Numbered from the stretch's first letter, positions 42,538 through 51,786 are shown. The stretch is DNA of 64,000 nucleotides from Oscillospiraceae bacterium (GCA_017622295.1 JAGARK010000011.1:33816-97815), one strand, 5' to 3'. Numbers and translations are program-made. Notes: generated from the letters alone by a model not told the origin.

Positions 42538-42622
42538 TTCAAATTGCAGTTTAACGTACGCCGTCGGCAGCAGAATGCATAATTCTGCATTTCGCACATC
42601 TGCGCGCTAAACCGCAATTCTG
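42538..42622. repeat. Fold-back intergenic element 1 (MITE-like)
   Basis: An 85-bp element. Its left end, TTCAAATTGCAGTTTAACG, is an imperfect inverted copy of its right end (42604-42622, which reads CAGAATTGCGGTTTAGCG on the other strand). The interior has a further GCAGAATGCAT/ATTCTGC fold. Ends of the same sequence occur at 48311-48534 and 58169-58270. Confidence 0.6.
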
Positions 42623-42633
42623 TTTCCCCAACA

Positions 42634-42665
42634 AAAAAGTCCGTCTCTTTTGAGACGGACTTTTT
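42634..42665 (-). terminator. Terminator of the malQ-glgP operon
   Basis: A perfect 14-bp stem, AAAAAGTCCGTCTC with its complement across a TTTT loop, lies just after the glycogen phosphorylase stop. Both strands end in T-runs, so it can act in both directions. Confidence 0.9.
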
Positions 42666-42672
42666 GAAGTTA

Positions 42673-44991
42673 TCAGAACTTGGTGGGCTCGATGTGCCAG
42701 ATTTCCTTTGCGTACTGACGGATGGTACGGTCGGAGGAGAACTTGGCAGCGGAAGCAATGTTCCACAGGCACTTGCGGCCGAAGGCCATGCGGTCAGCAT
42801 AGTCACGGTTGGCATGGAGCTTCTCAATGACGTAGGAAGCGTAGTCCATCTGGACAAAGTACTGGTCCTGGTTCATCAGGTTGTCAAACAGAGCCTTCTG
42901 ATCGGCGTCGGTGGGAACGGTACCGTCCACCAGGGTGTTCATGGCCTTGCGCAGACGGTCGTTGACCTCGTAAATGCCACGGGGATAGTAGTGCTTTGCC
43001 AGAGCGTTGAACTGCTCGACGGTGTGGCCGAAGATATACTCATTCTCGCGGCCTGCCTCCTCGGCGATCTCCACGTTTGCGCCGTCCAGGGTGCCCAGGG
43101 TCACGGCGCCGTTGAGCATCAGCTTCATGTTGCCGGTGCCGGAAGCCTCCTTGCCGGCAGGAGAGATCTGCTCGGAAATGTCGGCTGCGGGGATGATATG
43201 CTCAGCGTAGGAGCAGTTGTAGTTCTGGACGAAAACGACCTTCATCAGGTGATTCACGGCGGGATCGTTGTTGATCATCTTGGCGATCCGGTTGATATAG
43301 CGGATGATGGCCTTGGCACTGATGTAGCCGGGAGCGGCCTTTGCGCCGAAGATGAATGCGGTGGGCTGGAAGTCGGTCAGGGAACCGTCCTTAATGCGGA
43401 AGTAGATGTCAACAATGGACAGGGCGTTCATCAGCTGACGCTTATACTCGTGCAGACGCTTGACCTGAATGTCAAACATGAAGTCGGGGTTCAGCTGAAC
43501 GCCTTCCTTCTCGGCGATGATCTTGCACAGCTGCTCCTTCTTGGTGCGCTTGATGGCGTTGAATTCGGCAACCATGTTATCATCGATCATGGGCTTCAGC
43601 TCTTCCAGCTTCTCCAGCTCGTTCAGGAAATCGCCGCCCAGCTTGGAGCGGATCATCCCGGTCAGCTCGGGGTTGCACAGACCCAGCCAGCGGCGGGGGG
43701 TGATGCCGTTGGTCTTGTTCTGGAAGCGCTCGGGATAGACCTTGTACCAATCCTTGAAGCAGTCGTCCTTCAGGATCTGGGAGTGGATCTCAGCAACGCC
43801 GTTGACATAGGAGCCCACATAGATGGACAGGTTCGCCATGTGGACGATGTCGTGGTTGATGATGAACAGCTGATGATCAAACTGCTGACGGCACTTGTGG
43901 TCGATCATGCAGATGATCTCTGCCAGCTGGGGAACGACCTTACGCAGCAGAGCCAGAGGCCACTTTTCCAGAGCCTCGGACAGGACGGTGTGGTTGGTGT
44001 AGGAGAAGGTCTTCTGTGCAACAGCGAAGGCCTGCTCAAAGCTCATGCCCTCGGCCATCAGCAGACGGATCAGCTCGGGGATGGACATAGCGGGATGGGT
44101 ATCATTCAGCTGAACGGCATAGTAATCAGAAAACTTGGTCAGATCATTGCCATGGGCCAGCTTGAAGGTACGCAGCATATCCTGCAGGGATGCGGAGGAC
44201 AGCAGATACTGCTGCTTGATGCGCAGGGCCTTGCCTTCCTCGGTAGAGTCGTTGGGATACAGAACGCGGGTGATGTCCTCAGCCTTGTTCTTCTGGGTCA
44301 GAGCGCGCAGGTAATCCTGGTCGTTGAAGGCGTTGAAGTCCAGCTCCTCCACGGCCTCGGCCTGCCACAGGCGCAGGGTGCCCACATTGTCGGTGCCGTA
44401 GCCGATGACAGCCATGTCATAGGGAACAGCCTTCACGACCTGATCGGCAAACTGGACGTTGACAGCGTGCTTGTCGCGGCGGTAGGACCAGGGATCACCG
44501 CACTTGGTCCAGTCGTCAGCGGATTCGACCTGGCTGCCGTTGGCGTCGAAGCTCTGCTTGAACAGGCCGAACTTGTAGCGCAGGCCGTAACCGGACAGGG
44601 GAATGTCGCAGCTGGCGGCGGAGTCCAGGAAGCAGGCTGCCAGACGGCCCAGGCCGCCGTTGCCCAGTGCGTCGTCCTCGATATCCTCCAGAACGGCCAG
44701 GTCAACACCCTTCTCGGCGAAAGCAGCCTTCATTTCCTCCAGAATGCCCAGGTTGTACAGGTTGGAATAGACCATACGGCCAACCAGATACTCGGCGGAG
44801 ATATAGTAAGCCTTGCGCTCGTGCATACGAGCCTTACGGCTGTTGCTCCAGTTGTCGGAGACAGCGATCATGACGGCCTTGCCCAGAGCCTCGTGCAGCT
44901 CATAGGGAGTTGCCTCGGTCAGGGTGGTGTCGTGGAAATACTTCAGCTGAGCCTCAGTCGCTTTGACGATGTTCAGACAATCATAATTCAT
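42673..44991 (-). CDS. glgP: Glycogen/starch/maltodextrin phosphorylase
   Basis: A 772-residue GT35 phosphorylase that releases glucose-1-phosphate from alpha-1,4-glucans. The start at 44991 is chosen for GGAGAG upstream; the longer frame would run into malQ. It shows AYYISAEYLVGRM near the N-terminus, NGGLGRLAACFLDSAA (about 105), and the pyridoxal-phosphate site EASGTGNMKLMLNGAVTLGT with the Lys cofactor anchor near residue 620. The C-terminus is normal. It follows malQ by 44 bp on the same message, giving a compact maltodextrin or glycogen breakdown unit. Confidence 0.95.
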   Translation of the reverse strand: MNYDCLNIVKATEAQLKYFHDTTLTEATPYELHEALGKAVMIAVSDNWSNSRKARMHERKAYYISAEYLVGRMVYSNLYNLGILEEMKAAFAEKGVDLAVLEDIEDDALGNGGLGRLAACFLDSAASCDIPLSGYGLRYKFGLFKQSFDANGSQVESADDWTKCGDPWSYRRDKHAVNVQFADQVVKAVPYDMAVIGYGTDNVGTLRLWQAEAVEELDFNAFNDQDYLRALTQKNKAEDITRVLYPNDSTEEGKALRIKQQYLLSSASLQDMLRTFKLAHGNDLTKFSDYYAVQLNDTHPAMSIPELIRLLMAEGMSFEQAFAVAQKTFSYTNHTVLSEALEKWPLALLRKVVPQLAEIICMIDHKCRQQFDHQLFIINHDIVHMANLSIYVGSYVNGVAEIHSQILKDDCFKDWYKVYPERFQNKTNGITPRRWLGLCNPELTGMIRSKLGGDFLNELEKLEELKPMIDDNMVAEFNAIKRTKKEQLCKIIAEKEGVQLNPDFMFDIQVKRLHEYKRQLMNALSIVDIYFRIKDGSLTDFQPTAFIFGAKAAPGYISAKAIIRYINRIAKMINNDPAVNHLMKVVFVQNYNCSYAEHIIPAADISEQISPAGKEASGTGNMKLMLNGAVTLGTLDGANVEIAEEAGRENEYIFGHTVEQFNALAKHYYPRGIYEVNDRLRKAMNTLVDGTVPTDADQKALFDNLMNQDQYFVQMDYASYVIEKLHANRDYADRMAFGRKCLWNIASAAKFSSDRTIRQYAKEIWHIEPTKF

Positions 44992-45035
44992 GGTTATTAG
45001 CTCTCCAATCTTCAGCGGATAAACCGCCCTTGCTT

Positions 45036-46520
45036 TTATTTTTGAATGCCAGTACGGCAATACAGTTTTGTCAATCCCTTGAGCTTTTTCGCCAGGGTAT
45101 GGTCGATTATACCATCTTTTGCCCGCCATGTCCAGTTAGAATCTGACAAAGTTCCGGGGAAATTCATTCTCGCCTCGCCGCCCAGGTCCAGGATGTCCTG
45201 CATCTGGATGATGCACAGGTCGGAAACAGAGGCCAGCACCGTCCGGATGCAGCCCCAGACGTAGCCTTCCCGCCCGGAAAGATGCATATATTCCCTGGCG
45301 TACTTCACCGCTGCGGCGGGTGCCGTGTCGAACCACTGGCCCATGGTCATGTTGTCATGGGTGCCGGTATAGCAAACGGTGTTCTTTGTATAAGTATGCG
45401 GCAGGTAATCGGAAGGTTCTCTGGAATCGAAGGCGAACTGCAGCACCTTCATGCCGGGGAAGCCGCTGCCGTCCCGCAGATCCTGCACCTCCTGGGTCAT
45501 ATAGCCCAGGTCCTCAGCGATCATATTCAGCCCCGGCAGGCCATTTTTGATGGCTTTGACAAAGTCCATATCCGGGCCCTTGACCCAGCGGCCGTTGCGG
45601 GCGGTCTTGTCACCATAGGGCACAGACCAATAGGATTCCAGCCCCCGGAAATGATCCAGACGAACCATATCATAGAGCGTTCCCGCGGCAGCCAGACGGC
45701 GAATCCACCAGCGGTAGCCGTCGGCGGCATGAGCCTCCCACCGGTACAGGGGGTTGCCCCAGAGCTGACCGTCGGCCGTGAAGGCATCGGGAGGACAGCC
45801 CGCCACAGCAACCGGATCCAGACGCTCATCGAGCTGGAACAGCTCTGGCTCGCGCCAGACCTCCACGGAATCGTAGGGGACATAAATGGGAACGTCGCCG
45901 ATGATGCGGATATTTTTGCTGTGGGCATATTGGCGCAGTGCGGTCCACTGGTTGTGGAACAGATATTGGACGAAATAATAGAAACGGATCTCCTGCCCAT
46001 GGTCCAGCGCAGCCTGGCGCAGGGCATCGGCTCTGCGGAACTTCAGTTCCTCGTCCCACTGGTACCAGGGCTTGCCGCCGAAGCGGTCCTTCAGCGCCAT
46101 GAACAGGGCAAAATCCGGCAGCCAATCGCGATTTTCATCGCAGAAGACTTCGAATGCCCCATCGGCTGCAAACCGGTCATAGGCCAGACGCAGCACCTTC
46201 AGTCGATTGTTGTACAGCAAGCCGAAATCGGCCTTGGTATCCTTCCGGCTCCACTGGATTCCGGAAATCTCCTCCTGCTTCAGAAGACCTTCCTCCACCA
46301 GGGCATCCAGATCGATCAGGTAGTGATTGCCTGCGAAAGTGGAACAGGACTGGTAGGGGGAGTCGCCGTAACCCGTGGGGTTCAGGGGAAGAATCTGCCA
46401 CCAGCTCTGGCCGGCAGCTTTCAGAAAATCTACAAATGCAAAGGCTTGCTTGCCCATGGTACCCACTCCGTAGGGGCCGGGCAGGGAGGTGATGTGCATC
46501 AGGATGCCACTCTCTCGCAT
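45036..46520 (-). CDS. malQ: 4-alpha-glucanotransferase (amylomaltase)
   Basis: A 494-residue GH77 enzyme that disproportionates maltodextrins. The start at 46520 is chosen for AAAGGAG eight bases upstream. It begins RESGILMHITSLPGPYGVGT and shows QILPLNPTGYGDSPYQS, IGDVPIYVPYDSVEVW, the catalytic nucleophile Asp in VRLDHFRGLESYW (about residue 290), the acid/base Glu in MIAEDLGYMT and TGTHDNMT. It provides longer glucans to the phosphorylase encoded next. Upstream lies a LacI-type operator, suggesting sugar control. Confidence 0.95.
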   Translation of the reverse strand: MRESGILMHITSLPGPYGVGTMGKQAFAFVDFLKAAGQSWWQILPLNPTGYGDSPYQSCSTFAGNHYLIDLDALVEEGLLKQEEISGIQWSRKDTKADFGLLYNNRLKVLRLAYDRFAADGAFEVFCDENRDWLPDFALFMALKDRFGGKPWYQWDEELKFRRADALRQAALDHGQEIRFYYFVQYLFHNQWTALRQYAHSKNIRIIGDVPIYVPYDSVEVWREPELFQLDERLDPVAVAGCPPDAFTADGQLWGNPLYRWEAHAADGYRWWIRRLAAAGTLYDMVRLDHFRGLESYWSVPYGDKTARNGRWVKGPDMDFVKAIKNGLPGLNMIAEDLGYMTQEVQDLRDGSGFPGMKVLQFAFDSREPSDYLPHTYTKNTVCYTGTHDNMTMGQWFDTAPAAAVKYAREYMHLSGREGYVWGCIRTVLASVSDLCIIQMQDILDLGGEARMNFPGTLSDSNWTWRAKDGIIDHTLAKKLKGLTKLYCRTGIQK

Positions 46521-46580
46521 AGCAATTACTCCTTTATGTTCAGCATAGGACCTCTCGGCAGATTTCATCGTTTTTGGACA

Positions 46581-46638
46581 TTGAAACGTTTCCACCGGGG
46601 TACGATAAGAGAGTAATACTTTTTTCCCGATTTGTCAA
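46581..46638 (-). promoter_or_regulatory. malQ-glgP promoter with LacI/CcpA-type operator
   Basis: On the minus strand TTGACA (46633-46638) and TACTCT (46610-46615) are 17 bp apart. About 16 bp downstream of the -10 lies TTGAAACGTTTCCA (46581-46594 on the plus strand), centred on the palindrome GAAACGTTTC, the form of a LacI-family or cre site. A repressor bound there would block the transcription start. Confidence 0.6.
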
Positions 46639-46702
46639 GGGAAACCAACGGCTTTCGGGTTTATTTTTCATATTTTTGGCATAATGATTAGATTCTTCCC
46701 CG

Positions 46703-46732
46703 AATTTACGTTTTATATACCAATTGTGTCAA
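46703..46732 (-). promoter_or_regulatory. Second candidate promoter for malQ-glgP
   Basis: TTGACA and TAAATT on the minus strand are 18 bp apart. A GAAACGTG half-site stands immediately upstream of the -35, similar to half of the operator at 46581-46594. Confidence 0.4.
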
Positions 46733-46775
46733 CACGTTTCGAAATATAATTTGCCCCGCAACACCCGGGCGTGTG

Positions 46776-46815
46776 GTTTAAAAAAATAAAACAGGCCTGC
46801 CGAAGCAGGCCTGTT
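46776..46815 (-). terminator. Terminator of the sugar ABC ATPase gene
   Basis: An 11-bp perfect stem (46790-46800 with 46805-46815), tetraloop TTCG on the RNA, is followed on the minus strand by TTTATTTTTTT. It lies 17 bp after the stop codon. Confidence 0.93.
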
Positions 46816-46832
46816 TATCAGGAAAATATAGC

Positions 46833-48029
46833 TTATGCCTCCAGATTGATGCCGGTCTCCTTGTTGAACACGTGGCAGCAGTGGCCGGGGAAGCTGTACT
46901 GAATGTCAGCGCCGTGAGCCAGAGCAGCAACCTCAGCACCGGTCATGTTCATGGTGGAAACGACCATGACGACATCGCGGCCCAGAGAGTTGACGTGCAG
47001 GTGGACGGAGGAGCCCATCAGCTCGGACACGTCGACCTTGCCAGCCAGGCCCTGCTCCAGCACGATGTGCTCGGGACGGACGCCCAGAACGACTTCCTGC
47101 TCAGCAACATTGTTCTTGGCCAGAGCAGCCTGCTTGTCATCGGACAGAACGACCTTCATGCCGCCCAGCTCAACAGCGTACTTACCGTCTGCCTTAACCA
47201 GCTTGGCGTCGAACAGGTTCATCTGAGGAGTGCCGATGAAGCCGGCGACGAACAGGTTGTAGGGATGGTTGAACACTTCCTGAGGAGTGCCGATCTGCTG
47301 GATGAAGCCGTCCTTCATGATGACGATACGATCGCCCAGGGTCATAGCCTCAGTCTGGTCGTGGGTAACGTAGATGAAGGTGGTGTCGATTCTCTGACGC
47401 AGCTTGATGATCTCAGCTCTCATCTGGTTACGCAGCTTGGCGTCCAGGTTGGACAGAGGCTCGTCCATCAGCATGACCTGAGGATTACGGACGATAGCAC
47501 GGCCGATGGCGACACGCTGACGCTGACCGCCGGACAGAGCCTTGGGCTTACGGCCCAGGTACTGGGTGATGTCCAGGATCTCAGCAGCCTGCTTAACAGC
47601 CTTGTCGATCTCATCCTTGGGGGTATGACGCAGCTTCAGAGCGAAAGCCATGTTGTCATACACGGTCATGTGGGGATACAGGGCGTAGTTCTGGAAGACC
47701 ATGGCGATATCACGGTCCTTGGGAGCAACGTCATTGACCAGGCGGTCGCCGATGTACAGCTCGCCCTCGGAGATCTCTTCCAGACCGGCGATCATACGCA
47801 GAGTGGTGGACTTACCACAGCCGGAGGGGCCGACCAGGACGATGAATTCCTTGTCCTTAATCTCCAGATTGAACTGCTGAACGGCGACAACGCCCTTCTC
47901 AGTAATCTGCAGATTGATCTTCTTCTCCTCGTGCTGCTCGCCCTTCTTGGCCTTCTTCTTAGCCTTCTTTGCGTCGTCGCCGTTATGGGGGTAGATCTTC
48001 ATAACGTTCTTCAGGGTCATAGTTGCCAT
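46833..48029 (-). CDS. MsmX/UgpC-type carbohydrate ABC transporter ATPase
   Basis: A 398-residue ATPase that powers sugar importers. It has VGPSGCGKSTTLRMIAGLEE (Walker A), VFQNYALYPHMTVYDNMAF (Q-loop), LSGGQRQRVAIGRA (signature), VMLMDEPLSNLD (Walker B) and a C-terminal TOBE/OB regulatory domain. Between the first strand and Walker A sits a ~30-residue Lys-rich insertion (DDAKKAKKKAKKGEQHEEKK) absent from the usual MsmX. No permease or binding protein is adjacent, so it is probably a shared motor for several sugar importers, as MsmX is in Bacillus. The start (48029) is not marked by a strong ribosome binding site. Confidence 0.9.
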   Translation of the reverse strand: MATMTLKNVMKIYPHNGDDAKKAKKKAKKGEQHEEKKINLQITEKGVVAVQQFNLEIKDKEFIVLVGPSGCGKSTTLRMIAGLEEISEGELYIGDRLVNDVAPKDRDIAMVFQNYALYPHMTVYDNMAFALKLRHTPKDEIDKAVKQAAEILDITQYLGRKPKALSGGQRQRVAIGRAIVRNPQVMLMDEPLSNLDAKLRNQMRAEIIKLRQRIDTTFIYVTHDQTEAMTLGDRIVIMKDGFIQQIGTPQEVFNHPYNLFVAGFIGTPQMNLFDAKLVKADGKYAVELGGMKVVLSDDKQAALAKNNVAEQEVVLGVRPEHIVLEQGLAGKVDVSELMGSSVHLHVNSLGRDVVMVVSTMNMTGAEVAALAHGADIQYSFPGHCCHVFNKETGINLEA

Positions 48030-48217
48030 AATTTTCTTTGACTCTAAATGCACCGAGTCTTTCGCGTGCATTCTCGCATACCGGAAAGCAAAATTCCGGC
48101 AGCATTACGACAGGTCTCCACACTGCCGTACCGTGAGTCGAAACGGGTTTTCCTCCTTTTTTTTAGTGGATTTAAGCCTATTTTTGTGGAGTAGACCCAA
48201 TCCACCTGGATAAAAAC

Positions 48218-48246
48218 ATTATACACCATCGGCACCCCTGCCGCAA
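48218..48246 (-). promoter_or_regulatory. Promoter of the sugar ABC ATPase gene
   Basis: TTGCGG and TATAAT on the minus strand are 17 bp apart. The predicted leader is about 180 nt, with an orphan AAGGAGG and two small stems (CCGGAA/TTCCGG and AATGCAC/GTGCATT) before the gene. Confidence 0.65.
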
Positions 48247-48310
48247 TGGTGGGTTTTTACAGTTTTTGTGGATGCCAATTAGTAAATTTGCCAGTCGTAC
48301 TTTTGATAGG

Positions 48311-48534
48311 TAAATTACAGTTTAGCGTACAGATTATCGATACCGGATGTAGGGGTGGGCATTGCCCGTCCGGCACGCCACTGTTGCGAATTGCGACTCA
48401 CCAAGAGCTGCGCTACGAGCGGTTGCTCTCTTGACGCCGAAGGTTGGGCAGCCCCGCAACCGTGTACCGCGCGGACGAGCGATGCTCGCCCCCCTGTAAG
48501 GCTGTTCGTAATCGGTGCGACAAACTGCAATTTG
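48311..48534. repeat. Fold-back intergenic element 2 (MITE-like), no ORF
   Basis: A 224-bp element with imperfect terminal inverted repeats: left TAAATTACAGTTTAGCGTAC, right (other strand) TCAAATTGCAGTTTGTCGCA. Inside is GTAGGGGTGGGCATTGCCCG, a short palindromic motif similar to one in the element at 58169. It fills the space between the ABC ATPase promoter and the M18 peptidase terminator. I see no credible coding frame. Confidence 0.65.
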
Positions 48535-48536
48535 AA

Positions 48537-48564
48537 CCCCCGGTCTGCGGCTGCAGACCGGGGG
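48537..48564 (-). terminator. Terminator of the pepF-M18 peptidase operon
   Basis: A 12-bp perfect GC-rich stem (48537-48548 with 48553-48564) and GGCT/AGCC loop lie directly after the M18 stop codon. Only TTCAAATT follows on the minus strand. Confidence 0.8.
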
Positions 48565-48571
48565 GTAATAA

Positions 48572-49855
48572 TCATCTGATGGTGCAGCCACCGTCGGGGG
48601 TAGCTTCCAGTGTGGTGCCGTAATAGGCGGTCATCATTTTTTCCAGATGGAGCACATCTGCCACAGCGGCGGTTTCGTAGCAGGAATGCATGGCAAGCTG
48701 GGCAAGGCCCACATCCACCGTGGGCACCGATACATGGGTCAGGGAAATATGACCCAGAGTGGAGCCTCCGGGAATGTCCGCCCGGTTGCAGTAGGTCTGC
48801 AGCGGCACTCCGGCGCTCTGGCCGATCTTGCGAAACACAGCAGCGGAAACACCGTCAGTGGTGTAGCGCTGGGCTGCGTTGAACTTGATCACCACACCAC
48901 CGCCCAGAGTCGGCGCGTTGCCAGGATCGGCGTACTCCGGATGATTGGGGTGCACCGCGTGGGCATTATCGGCAGAGACCATAAAGGACTGGGCCAGCAT
49001 CCGGTAAGGATTGACCTGCAGGGCATTGCAGATCCGGTTCAGGGTATCTGCCAGGATCGTGGACGCCGCGCCCTGGGGAGAGTTGGAGCCAACCTCCTCA
49101 TCATCAAAGGCACACAGCACCTGCACCGCGCTGGTCTCCCCTGCGCGCAGGAAGCCTCTGGTGCAGGCCCAGGCGCATTCCAGATCATCCAGGGCAGCGG
49201 AGGAAATGTATTCCTCGTCGATGCCCCAGCAGACAGCCTTCTGGCGGATGTAGAGGTACAAATCATGACCCAGGATCCTGCCGCCGGCAGCTTCCTCCAC
49301 CAGGGGCCAGAACTTTCCCGCCGCCTCCCGGCCGCCCAGCAGCGGCAGGGTATCCACTGCGGGATTCCATTTGTAACCCTCGTTGACATTGCGGTTCATG
49401 TGGATGGCCACATTGGGGATCAGCATCAGATCCCGGTCGATGTTCACAAGCTTGGCCTGGACGCCATTTTCCGTCTCCACCATCACCCGGCCGGCCACAC
49501 TCAGGGGCCGGTCCAGCCAGGGAGAGATCAGCATACCGCCGTATTTCTCCGTGGACAGGCGGGTGTAGATACCGCTGAGCTCACCGTTTTCCTTGACCTT
49601 GAAGGTGGGCCAGTCCGTGTGGCTGGCGCTCATCATAAAGCCCGCTGGGGCGCCCCGGGGGATCTTGAAGGCGATCACGGTGGTGCCGCCCCGGACCATG
49701 TAGTATTTTCCGCCGGGATACAGCTGCCAGTCCTCATGCTCGGAAAGAGCCTGATAGCCCTCTTTTTCCATCATCAGCACCAGATTATGGGCCGCATGAT
49801 AGCCGCTGGGCGATGCATCCAGGAAATCCATCAATTCCTTCATATTTTGATTCAT
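48572..49855 (-). CDS. M18 family aminopeptidase
   Basis: A 427-residue zinc aminopeptidase (aspartyl aminopeptidase-like, tetrahedral). The start at 49855 is chosen for GGAGG ten bases upstream. Metal-ligand and catalytic motifs are visible in order: SASHTDWPTFKV (His, about residue 80), CAFDDEEVGSNSPQGA (Asp, Glu, Glu, about 255), VSADNAHAVHPNHPE (Asp, His, about 310) and the final His in SLTHVSVPTVDVGL. It trims N-terminal residues, often acidic ones, from peptides in the cytoplasm. It overlaps the pepF stop by 4 bp, so the two peptidases are coupled. Confidence 0.93.
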   Translation of the reverse strand: MNQNMKELMDFLDASPSGYHAAHNLVLMMEKEGYQALSEHEDWQLYPGGKYYMVRGGTTVIAFKIPRGAPAGFMMSASHTDWPTFKVKENGELSGIYTRLSTEKYGGMLISPWLDRPLSVAGRVMVETENGVQAKLVNIDRDLMLIPNVAIHMNRNVNEGYKWNPAVDTLPLLGGREAAGKFWPLVEEAAGGRILGHDLYLYIRQKAVCWGIDEEYISSAALDDLECAWACTRGFLRAGETSAVQVLCAFDDEEVGSNSPQGAASTILADTLNRICNALQVNPYRMLAQSFMVSADNAHAVHPNHPEYADPGNAPTLGGGVVIKFNAAQRYTTDGVSAAVFRKIGQSAGVPLQTYCNRADIPGGSTLGHISLTHVSVPTVDVGLAQLAMHSCYETAAVADVLHLEKMMTAYYGTTLEATPDGGCTIR

Positions 49856-51615
49856 GATTTGCATTCCTCCAGAATCTCACAGAACCAGTCGATCTGCCGG
49901 GCGACGGTTTTCAGGGCACCGCGCCAGAATTCCCGGTCTGTCAGGTCAATACCCGCCACCCGGGCGGTCTCCTCCGCCGTGGCGACGGTGGTGGTGTACA
50001 GAAGCTGATTGTACTTCGGCACAAAGGCTTCCCCTTCCTTCTCATACTGGGCGTACAGGCCCCGGGCAAAGAGTGCGCCGAAGGCGTAGGGAAAATTGTA
50101 GAAGGTGGGACCATAGTAATGGCTCTTGTTGACCCACATGTAAGGATGCAGCGCATTGTGATCCAGACCATCGCCATAGGATGCCTTCTGGGCCTCGGTC
50201 ATGAGCTCGCACAGTGCCGCGGCATCCATAAACTGCTCCTCCCGGTTCTCGAAGACCCGGGTCTCAAAGCGGTAGCGGGAGTAGATATCGCAGATCACCT
50301 GAGTGATATCCTGCAGCTGGGATTCCAGCAGAGACAGCTTTTCCGTATCGTCCGCCGCCCGGTTGATGGCCGCGCCCATCACCACACACTCATTGAAAGT
50401 AGAAGCCGTCTCCGCCAGAGGCATGGAGTAATCCCGGTTCAGCGTCCGGTGGCTGCGGGTACAGTGATTGTGGTAAGCATGGCCCAGCTCATGGGCCAGG
50501 GTCACTACATCTCCCAGCTGGCCGTCGAAATTGGTCAGAATGCGGCTCTCACCCAGACACTCGATTCCGGCGCAGAAGGCACCGCCAGTCTTGCCGCTGC
50601 GGGGGAAGAAATCGATCCAGGCTTCGTCAAAGGCCCGGGCGATCATGTCCGCCTCCTCGGGGTTAAAGCCCCGGAACAGCTCCACCAGATAATCCCGGGC
50701 ATCTTCCGTGGTGAAACGGGTGGAGGACTTGCCCATGGGGGCAAAGAGGTCATACCAGGGCAGGCCATTCTCATGGCCCAGAGCCTTGGCTTTGGCCTTC
50801 AGATACTGCCAGAATTTGGGCAGGTACTCGTCAATGGCGCCGAACATAGCCTCCAGCGTTGCCCGCTCCATGTCTGAGTGCTGCAGGGTCCGGTCCAGAG
50901 GAGATTGGTACCCCCGGAGCTGGCAATCGGAGATGGTCTCCAGCTTGATGGAATTCAGGGCGAATGCCACGGAGTCCTTGATCCGGTCATAGCAGGCCAG
51001 CTCCGCCTCAAAGGCATCCTTGCGGACCTGGGGATCGGCGTCATAGGCCAGATTCCGGACAGCGGACAGCGTAATGGTCTGGCCCCGGTAGGTCACGGGC
51101 ACGGTACTGGTCAGATACTGCTGCAAGTCACTCCAGGCGGAGCCACCGGAGAGGCTCATCTTCGCCATGACCGCCTCGCCCACGCCGGGCAGCAGATAGC
51201 GGCTGGTCTTCTGCATCTTGCCGAAAAGGAAAGTATAGTCCTTCAGATCGGCATCAGAGCCCACCAGCTCTGTCAGATTCTGCAATCCTGCCGCCCAGCT
51301 CTCAAAAGCTGCAGCAGGAGCCGCCAGGCCGCTGTAAACGCCCATGATCCGGCCCAGATGAGAGCCTGCCTGGGGATCCCGGGAGTCGGCATTCTGCCGC
51401 AATGTGGCATATTCCGCCAGCCGATTGGCCAGATCCGCGATCCGCTCCTGGGCTGCAATACCCTTTTTCAGCCCCGTAAGAGGCTCTGTTTCGCCAAGAA
51501 CGCCGACAAAAGTGGAAAAACTTTCCACTTCCTGCCGCAGCGCGTTTAAGTCACCTTCAAAATTCGGATCGTCAAATCCTTTGTAAATCGGGTCCAGATT
51601 CCAAACCTCATTCAT
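49852..51615 (-). CDS. pepF: M3 family oligoendopeptidase (PepF-like)
   Basis: A 587-residue zinc metallopeptidase that cuts medium-length peptides in the cytoplasm. The HExxH zinc motif is in LAHELGHAYHNH (about residue 385), with the third ligand Glu in LAETASTFNECVV downstream. The N-terminal helical domain and C-terminal YAFGALFARGLYAQYEKEG fit the PepF group. AGGAGG and a promoter at 51649-51677 precede it. With the M18 enzyme it forms a peptide-recycling pair. Confidence 0.93.
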   Translation of the reverse strand: MNEVWNLDPIYKGFDDPNFEGDLNALRQEVESFSTFVGVLGETEPLTGLKKGIAAQERIADLANRLAEYATLRQNADSRDPQAGSHLGRIMGVYSGLAAPAAAFESWAAGLQNLTELVGSDADLKDYTFLFGKMQKTSRYLLPGVGEAVMAKMSLSGGSAWSDLQQYLTSTVPVTYRGQTITLSAVRNLAYDADPQVRKDAFEAELACYDRIKDSVAFALNSIKLETISDCQLRGYQSPLDRTLQHSDMERATLEAMFGAIDEYLPKFWQYLKAKAKALGHENGLPWYDLFAPMGKSSTRFTTEDARDYLVELFRGFNPEEADMIARAFDEAWIDFFPRSGKTGGAFCAGIECLGESRILTNFDGQLGDVVTLAHELGHAYHNHCTRSHRTLNRDYSMPLAETASTFNECVVMGAAINRAADDTEKLSLLESQLQDITQVICDIYSRYRFETRVFENREEQFMDAAALCELMTEAQKASYGDGLDHNALHPYMWVNKSHYYGPTFYNFPYAFGALFARGLYAQYEKEGEAFVPKYNQLLYTTTVATAEETARVAGIDLTDREFWRGALKTVARQIDWFCEILEECKS

Positions 51616-51648
51616 AGGTTTTCCTCCTGATATATGGTAATTTGCTCT

Positions 51649-51677
51649 ATTTTACATCAACCCCGCCCTTCCGTCAA
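51649..51677 (-). promoter_or_regulatory. Promoter of the peptidase operon
   Basis: TTGACG and TAAAAT on the minus strand are 17 bp apart, about 35 bp before the pepF start. It is divergent from the spo0A promoter. Confidence 0.65.
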
Positions 51678-51709
51678 CTCCGTCCAGTCCTCTCCCCTTT
51701 TGTCATATC

Positions 51710-51718
51710 TTGTCGAAA
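51710..51718 (+). promoter_or_regulatory. 0A box upstream of spo0A
   Basis: TTGTCGAAA contains a perfect core TGTCGAA of the Spo0A binding site. It lies about 70 bp before the -35 of the spo0A promoter and about 35 bp upstream of the divergent pepF -35, so it could serve either. Confidence 0.55.
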
Positions 51719-51786
51719 AGTTTCGTAATATCATATTTCCAACATCATTTTCCGTGTTTTTGGCGAGCGATTGTTTTTGTTTTTTC

